Shown: piece by piece, positions 5,740 through 9,811 of the stretch | Position numbering within the stretch: the first letter of the stretch is position 1 | Layout: the number at the start of each line of letters is the position of its first letter | NCBI GenBank assembly: GCA_002170485.2 | Contig: NHDZ02000041.1 | Coordinates: 1 to 9,811, forward strand | Direction of reading: 5' to 3' | Length of the DNA stretch: 9,811 nt | Origin: MED660 sp002691025 | GTDB taxonomy: Bacteria; Myxococcota_A; UBA9160; UBA4427 | Notes under the pieces: generated by a model | Databases searched by the model: none | Told to the model about the DNA's origin: nothing | The model's input: the letters and a program-made list of their open reading frames with translations, nothing else | Program-made: the position numbers and the translations under genes

Positions 5740-6762
5740 ATGTTGATCCAGACCCTTCTTCTTGCCGTGGGCCTCATCATCCTCGTCACGGGGGGTGAAG
5801 TGATGGTCAAGGGCGCTTCCGCGCTGGCTCGTGACCTGGGCATTTCAAATCTGGCCATCGGACTCACCGTGGTGGCGTTCGGCACGAGCGCCCCCGAACT
5901 GGCTGTCAATATCGGGGCGGCCTTGCAGGATACGGGTGGCCTGGCATTCGGAAACATCTTCGGCTCCAGCATGGCCAATATCGGCCTCGTCGTCGGACTG
6001 GCCGCCATCCTTCAACCGATCCCGATCCAGAGCGTCATCATTCGCAGAGAACTCCCCATGATGCTCCTGGGCTTCAGCGCCGCCGGCGTCATGGCCTTTG
6101 ATGTTCAACTCGGCGGGCACCGCAATGCATTCATGCGGCCCGACGGGTTGATCCTGCTGCTCTTTTTCGTCGTCTTCCTCTACTACACGGTCGGTGATCT
6201 CCGACGCCAGAGAATTGAGAGTCGCGGCCAGGGAAACGGGAATGCATCCCCCATCGAGAATCTGGCCGCCCTGCCCCTTTCCGCGGAGGGCCACACACCC
6301 TCGGTCCGCGGCAGCCTCACCCGCGTGGCCATTGGACTGGTGGGCTTGATTGGCGGCGCCGAACTGACGGTCAATGCCGCCCTGGAACTCGCCCACCTGC
6401 TTCACGTCAACGAAGAACTGATCGGTCTGACCATGATTGCCGTGGGAACCAGTCTTCCGGAATTGGCGGCGGCGATTTCCAGTGTCCGACAGGGCAAAGC
6501 CGACATGGCCGTAGGAAGCGTGGTCGGGTCCAACATCTTCAACACCCTGCTGGTGGCGGGTATCACCGCTACGATTCGCCCCATGCCGGTCCCTGAATAT
6601 GGACAGATCGACCTGGTCGCCACAGGGGTACTCGGCCTGATCTTCACCGGAGCGGCCTATACGGGCAAGCACCGGATCGTGAGACGGGAAGGAATGATCC
6701 TCATGGCACTCTACCTGGGCTACATGACATGGCGCACAGTCGGACTTACGCTGGGCTCATGA
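5740..6762 (+). CDS. Calcium/sodium antiporter, CaCA family (YrbG-like)
   Basis: Inner-membrane cation exchanger of 340 residues, the usual length for bacterial K+-independent Na+/Ca2+ exchangers, with about ten hydrophobic segments. Both inverted alpha repeats are intact. Alpha-1 is GLTVVAFGTSAPEL (41-54) with acidic E53, followed by GNIFGSSMANIG (71-82). Alpha-2 is GLTMIAVGTSLPEL (229-242) with E241, followed by GSVVGSNIFN (259-268). The two Glu residues coordinate the transported cation in this family. A hydrophilic loop at about 153-190, between the halves, matches the family's central cytoplasmic loop. The ATG at 5740 has only a distant GGGAAG (5719-5724), so the start is weakly supported, but the hydrophobic first helix begins at once. 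Its stop overlaps the next gene's ATG, indicating coupling. Ca2+ export is the likely role; the ion is inferred from the family. Confidence 0.95.
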   Translation: MLIQTLLLAVGLIILVTGGEVMVKGASALARDLGISNLAIGLTVVAFGTSAPELAVNIGAALQDTGGLAFGNIFGSSMANIGLVVGLAAILQPIPIQSVIIRRELPMMLLGFSAAGVMAFDVQLGGHRNAFMRPDGLILLLFFVVFLYYTVGDLRRQRIESRGQGNGNASPIENLAALPLSAEGHTPSVRGSLTRVAIGLVGLIGGAELTVNAALELAHLLHVNEELIGLTMIAVGTSLPELAAAISSVRQGKADMAVGSVVGSNIFNTLLVAGITATIRPMPVPEYGQIDLVATGVLGLIFTGAAYTGKHRIVRREGMILMALYLGYMTWRTVGLTLGS

Positions 6763-7766
6763 ATTTCCTCCTCCATCCGTTGCGGATCTCCGCCATCGCG
6801 CTGTTCCTGCTTCTGGTGCCGCACGCAGGCCTCGCCCACCCCCTGGCCCCCGCCCTGCTCGAAATCAAGGCCCTGGATGAGGGACTCGCCGAGGTGACCT
6901 GGAAGACCTCGCGACTGCGGCCGCGGGGTGTCGAAATCCAACCGGTCCTTCCTCCCGAATGCCCACCGGTCTCGGACGGAGAAATGGAAGAAGGCGATCA
7001 GAGCGTCACCCTGCGTTGGATGATCGACTGCGGCGACTCGGGCCTCACCGGGAGAACCCTGGCTGTCACGGGCCTCACGGCCGCCCCCATTGATGTCCTG
7101 GTCCGAGTGGAATTACCGGATGAACGCAGCGTCGGCACCATCCTTCGGAGTGGCAACAGTGAGTTCATCATCCCTGAACGCGCAAATCGCTACCAGGTCT
7201 TCAAGGACTATCTCCGCCTGGGGACGGAACACATCCTGACGGGTCCCGACCACCTGCTCTTCGTCCTCGGTCTACTGATGCTGATGGTCGCCTTGAAGCC
7301 GCTCATCAAGGTGGTCACGGCTTTTACAGTAGGGCACAGCGTGACCCTGACCCTGGTCGCTCTCGGGTGGGCCCGACTCCCGTCCGGGCCAGTGGAGATC
7401 CTGATCGCCGTCACCGTACTCTTCCTGGCAGCCGAACTCACCACCGACGAAGGAGAACGTCCGAGCCTTCTCCGTCGACGCCCGTGGCTCATGGCCTTTG
7501 GCTTCGGACTGATCCATGGCATGGGATTTGCCGGAGCCCTGGCCGAGGTCGGACTCCCCAGCGAAGAAATCCCGATGGCTCTCTTCTCGTTCAATGTCGG
7601 GATCGAAATCGGGCAGATCGCCTTCGTGATCCTGATGGCCTTGCTGGGCTGGGGGATCCGAACCGTGCTTCGTGACATCCCGACCTGGCTCGCCCGACTT
7701 CCCGCCTATGGGATCGGAATCATGGCCGCGTACTGGTGCTTCGAGCGCACCCTTTCCCTGCTCTAG
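6759..7766 (+). CDS. HupE/UreJ-family membrane protein, possible metal transporter, with signal peptide
   Basis: A 335-residue protein. ATG 6759 overlaps the antiporter stop (ATGA) and opens a clear Sec signal peptide: R10, a hydrophobic core ISAIALFLLLV (10-20) and a likely cleavage after A-G-L-A (23-26), leaving HPLAP. An upstream in-frame start at 6729 would only add 10 residues inside the antiporter gene. Residues 27-145 look like an exported beta-rich domain with a Cys pair (C68, C91). Residues 150-335 match the HupE/UreJ_2 membrane domain: GTEHILTGPDHLLF (155-168), FTVGHSVTL (189-197), E226, FGLIHGMGFAGAL (249-261) and FNVGIEIGQ (278-286). The conserved His, Asp and Glu residues suit nickel or cobalt passage in HupE/UreJ proteins, but many members of this extracytoplasmic-domain subgroup are uncharacterised. 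Pairing with a cation antiporter supports an ion-transport role. Confidence 0.9.
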   Translation: MNFLLHPLRISAIALFLLLVPHAGLAHPLAPALLEIKALDEGLAEVTWKTSRLRPRGVEIQPVLPPECPPVSDGEMEEGDQSVTLRWMIDCGDSGLTGRTLAVTGLTAAPIDVLVRVELPDERSVGTILRSGNSEFIIPERANRYQVFKDYLRLGTEHILTGPDHLLFVLGLLMLMVALKPLIKVVTAFTVGHSVTLTLVALGWARLPSGPVEILIAVTVLFLAAELTTDEGERPSLLRRRPWLMAFGFGLIHGMGFAGALAEVGLPSEEIPMALFSFNVGIEIGQIAFVILMALLGWGIRTVLRDIPTWLARLPAYGIGIMAAYWCFERTLSLL

Positions 7767-7781
7767 GTCTCGGCCTCCGCC

Positions 7782-8354
7782 TCAACCCACCACGGGGCGA
7801 TAGCGGATCAGTTCTCGCGTGCCGTCGTTGTAGCCCTTGCGAAAGCGCGGCTCCCACTTGCCCCATTCATCGGCATAGCGCTTTCCGTAACTCGTCATCA
7901 GCCGTTCGAACACCTCCGGTCGGGAGTCCACTTCGGCCTGTGCAAGAAACTCGGGCGCTTTACGAAAGCGGTTCCCGGCACGCCAGACCGGACCGAAATC
8001 GCCAACCCAGATGCGGGCTTGATTCCGGCCCAGCGAAAGCGCCTTGGCCTTCCACGATTCCTTGCTGGTGAAGATCACGACATCGCCCTCGTCGACAAAG
8101 AACCAGACTTCACCGTGACACCGACTCTCGCCCCCCTTTTTGAGAAGCGGCGAGATATAGACCAGAGGGCTTTCCGACAGGGCCGCCTTGGCAGGCGCCG
8201 AAAGCACATCGGACGAGACGGTCTCCGCCCGAAGCCGGGAACCGAGGCCCAGGGAGGCCGCCGCACAGAAGACACCGCTGCCTATCATGAAAGACCGACG
8301 GCTCAGAGCCGTCTTCACGCCGGGATGCCGTTTCCGTCGAAGATCGAAAGTCAT
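7782..8354 (-). CDS. Tat-signal protein with PPOX-like (pyridoxamine 5'-phosphate oxidase-type) fold
   Basis: A 190-residue exported protein. The ATG at 8354 is preceded by AGGAGG (8363-8358); the longer open frame to 8567 lies antisense-offset within the aldehyde dehydrogenase 3' end and is not supported. The N terminus is a textbook twin-arginine signal: S18-R19-R20-S21-F22-M23, then a hydrophobic run IGSGVFCAAASLGLG (24-38) and an Ala-type cleavage zone near R-A-E (42-44). The mature part resembles flavin- or F420-binding split-barrel proteins of the PPOX class: LVYISPLLKKGGESRCHGEV (64-83), WFFVDEGDVVIFTSKESWKA (84-103), ARIWVGDFGPVWR (113-125), FRKAPEF (130-136) and a C-terminal YGKRYADEWGKWEPRFRKGY (156-175). 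Tat export suits a protein folded around a cofactor in the cytoplasm. It lies 61 nt after the aldehyde dehydrogenase stop on the same strand, so an operon is likely. Fold moderately sure; cofactor and substrate unknown. Confidence 0.8.
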   Translation of the reverse strand: MTFDLRRKRHPGVKTALSRRSFMIGSGVFCAAASLGLGSRLRAETVSSDVLSAPAKAALSESPLVYISPLLKKGGESRCHGEVWFFVDEGDVVIFTSKESWKAKALSLGRNQARIWVGDFGPVWRAGNRFRKAPEFLAQAEVDSRPEVFERLMTSYGKRYADEWGKWEPRFRKGYNDGTRELIRYRPVVG

Positions 8355-8415
8355 GCTCCTCCTACCCTTGCCCGTATTCCAGACCCACGAAGAATCTTCC
8401 AAACGATCTGATTCC

Positions 8416-9810
8416 TCAGCCGAGCTTCCGGCCCAAAGACGTACCCCAGAGGAATTGCATGAACTTCTGCATCCCCGAATCGGCTTTGGCGTTATAGGGA
8501 TAGCGACCCTCCGCCATCTTTCCGGACCTGCGATCCACGATGATCGGCTCTGCATGGCAGTAGCCACGAAGCCCGGTTTCCCCGTTTACCTGACCGACGC
8601 CACTGTGCTTGCGCCCCCCGAATGGGGCCTCCTGGACTCCGTAGGTCATGGTCATGTCATTGACGCAGACACTCCCGGTCTGCATACGCTCTGCCAATCG
8701 AACTCCCTTGGCTGAATCCCGGGTCCAGACATTGCCTCCCAGCCCGTAGTCACTGTCATTGGCCAGCGCCAGCGCCTCTTCTTCATCGGCCACGCGCATG
8801 ATGGGTAGAATCGGACCGAAGGTCTCCTCGCGCATGATCTTCATCTCGTGATCCACATCCACCAGGACCGTGGGCTCATAGAAGAGACCGTCCAGATCCG
8901 GGTTGCGGCGTCCGCCTGCCAGGATGCGCGCGCCGCGTTCACGCGCCTCTTCCACATGGGACTCGATGATCTCCAATTGCTTGGGCCAGAAGATCGCGCC
9001 CACATCGAATTCACCCTCGGCCCCCTGCCTGAGTGTGGCCACACGCTCGAGCACCTTCTCGGTAAACGCATCCGCGACGGAATCCGCGACATAGACCCGC
9101 TCGGTCCCACAGCAGTATTGGCCGGTATTCATGAAGGCCCCGGCCACAGCGCCCGCCGCGGCCGAATCCAGATTGACATCATCGCAGACGATCATGGCAT
9201 CCTTGCCGCCCAACTCAAGCGTGCACGGAATCAATTGCTCAGCACAGGCCACCGCCACTTTCCGGCCTGTCTCCACACTGCCCGTGAAGGAAACCTTGTC
9301 GACCCCCCCTCGGCATAGCGCGGCCCCGGTTTCTCCATCCCCGGTCAAGACCTGGAAGAGTCCCTCCGGAAGGCCCGCCTCCTTGAAGATCTCCGCCGCC
9401 AGAAGCCCGGAAAAGGGCGTCACTTCCGAAGGCTTCAGAATCACGGCGTTGCCCGCCGCCAGGGCCTGGAGGCAGGGGTTCATGGCGAGCACGAAAGGTC
9501 CATTCCACGGGCTGATCACCGCCACCACACCCAGAGGTCGGTAGACGATGCGCAAGCGCTTCATGAAACGAAGCATGCCGTGCAGTTTCCTCTTCTCGGT
9601 CTGAAGGATCCGCTCCGCGTTCTTCGAGTAGAAGTTCAGGGAATCCCCGACCGCATAGACCTCCATCTGCAGAGCCTCGGTTCGCGGCTTGCCGGTCTCT
9701 GAAATCACCGTATCGATGACGTCGTCCTGACGAGCCAGCAAGACCTGAAGCGCGCTCTGGAGATAACGAACCCGCTCCCGGACAGCGAGAGCCGACCAAT
9801 CGATCTGGGC
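8416..9810 (-). CDS. Aldehyde dehydrogenase family protein, N terminus cut by window edge
   Basis: NAD(P)+-dependent oxidation of an aldehyde to a carboxylate. The frame is open to the window edge (base 9810), giving 464 visible residues; roughly the first 20-60 are missing. The TTG at 9741 is an internal Leu codon, not a start: upstream codons read AQIDWSALAVRERVRYLQSA, normal ALDH N-terminal sequence. Visible-residue numbering: cofactor/oxyanion Asn103 in ISPWNGPF, K126-P-S-E of the Rossmann domain, FTGSVETGRK (175-184), general base E199 in LELGGKD, nucleophile C233 in GQYCC (34 residues after E199, as in classical ALDHs), and EETFGP near 328-333. A second Cys, C234, directly follows the nucleophile. 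After the usual ALDH end there is a 35-40 residue tail (SGKMAEGRYPYNAKADSG and onward). The substrate is unknown; a link to the Tat PPOX-like gene 61 nt downstream is inferred from position only. Confidence 0.95.
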   Translation of the reverse strand, partial: AQIDWSALAVRERVRYLQSALQVLLARQDDVIDTVISETGKPRTEALQMEVYAVGDSLNFYSKNAERILQTEKRKLHGMLRFMKRLRIVYRPLGVVAVISPWNGPFVLAMNPCLQALAAGNAVILKPSEVTPFSGLLAAEIFKEAGLPEGLFQVLTGDGETGAALCRGGVDKVSFTGSVETGRKVAVACAEQLIPCTLELGGKDAMIVCDDVNLDSAAAGAVAGAFMNTGQYCCGTERVYVADSVADAFTEKVLERVATLRQGAEGEFDVGAIFWPKQLEIIESHVEEARERGARILAGGRRNPDLDGLFYEPTVLVDVDHEMKIMREETFGPILPIMRVADEEEALALANDSDYGLGGNVWTRDSAKGVRLAERMQTGSVCVNDMTMTYGVQEAPFGGRKHSGVGQVNGETGLRGYCHAEPIIVDRRSGKMAEGRYPYNAKADSGMQKFMQFLWGTSLGRKLG

Positions 9811-9811
9811 C

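Noticed and set aside
5845..6672. Minus-strand ORF of 275 codons opposite the antiporter
   Set aside because: The antiporter strand carries both alpha repeats and normal membrane segments; the reverse frame is low-complexity shadow sequence.
2892..7781. Both convergent gene pairs have exactly 15-nt gaps (2892-2906 and 7767-7781)
   Set aside because: No sequence similarity or shared terminator between the two gaps; coincidence.

Overview
The window is dense, GC-rich bacterial DNA with nine or ten protein genes on both strands, short intergenic gaps and several stop/start overlaps. I see no rRNA, tRNA, insertion sequence, phage gene or CRISPR array. The gene content (PhyH-type dioxygenase, TetR-P450 pair, aldehyde dehydrogenase, UGSC selenoprotein, Tat-exported PPOX-like protein) suits a GC-rich, metabolically versatile proteobacterium or myxococcal/deltaproteobacterial-type lineage from an environmental sample. 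That placement is inference; no marker gene is present.

Left part (1-2891, + strand): the 3' bulk of a phytanoyl-CoA dioxygenase-family gene is cut by the left edge and followed by a short terminator-like hairpin. A TetR-family regulator and a bacterial cytochrome P450 follow. They are separated by 11 nt, with the P450 ribosome binding site overlapping the tetR stop, so they read as one operon. A perfect 6-4-6 inverted repeat just before tetR is a likely autoregulatory operator.

Central part (2907-4909, - strand): this is the highlight. An ORF pair that simple gene calling splits is one selenoprotein gene. An in-frame UGA (3149-3147) lies in the motif Sec-Gly-Ser-Cys, followed by Thr-Ser-Cys, which identifies the UGSC family. 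The restored protein is 180 residues. Its start overlaps by 4 nt (ATGA) the stop of a 487-residue protein that joins an N-terminal thioredoxin-like domain (CPTC) to a large, cysteine-rich domain of unknown function. The two probably form a translationally coupled thiol/selenol redox system. A hairpin-forming stretch directly after the UGA is a candidate bacterial SECIS. The Sec machinery (selA, selB, selC, selD) is not in the window and must be elsewhere in the genome.

Right-centre (5144-7766, + strand): a VOC/glyoxalase-fold protein with an excellent Shine-Dalgarno, then a CaCA-family sodium/calcium antiporter, then a HupE/UreJ-like membrane protein whose start overlaps the antiporter stop (ATGA). 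The last two form an inorganic-ion transport pair.

Right end (7782-9810, - strand): an aldehyde dehydrogenase truncated at its N terminus by the window edge, followed after 61 nt by a small Tat-signal protein with a PPOX-like flavin/F420-binding split-barrel appearance. No non-coding stretch exceeds 300 bases. The two longest gaps (761-960 and 4910-5143) hold the regulatory candidates listed below.
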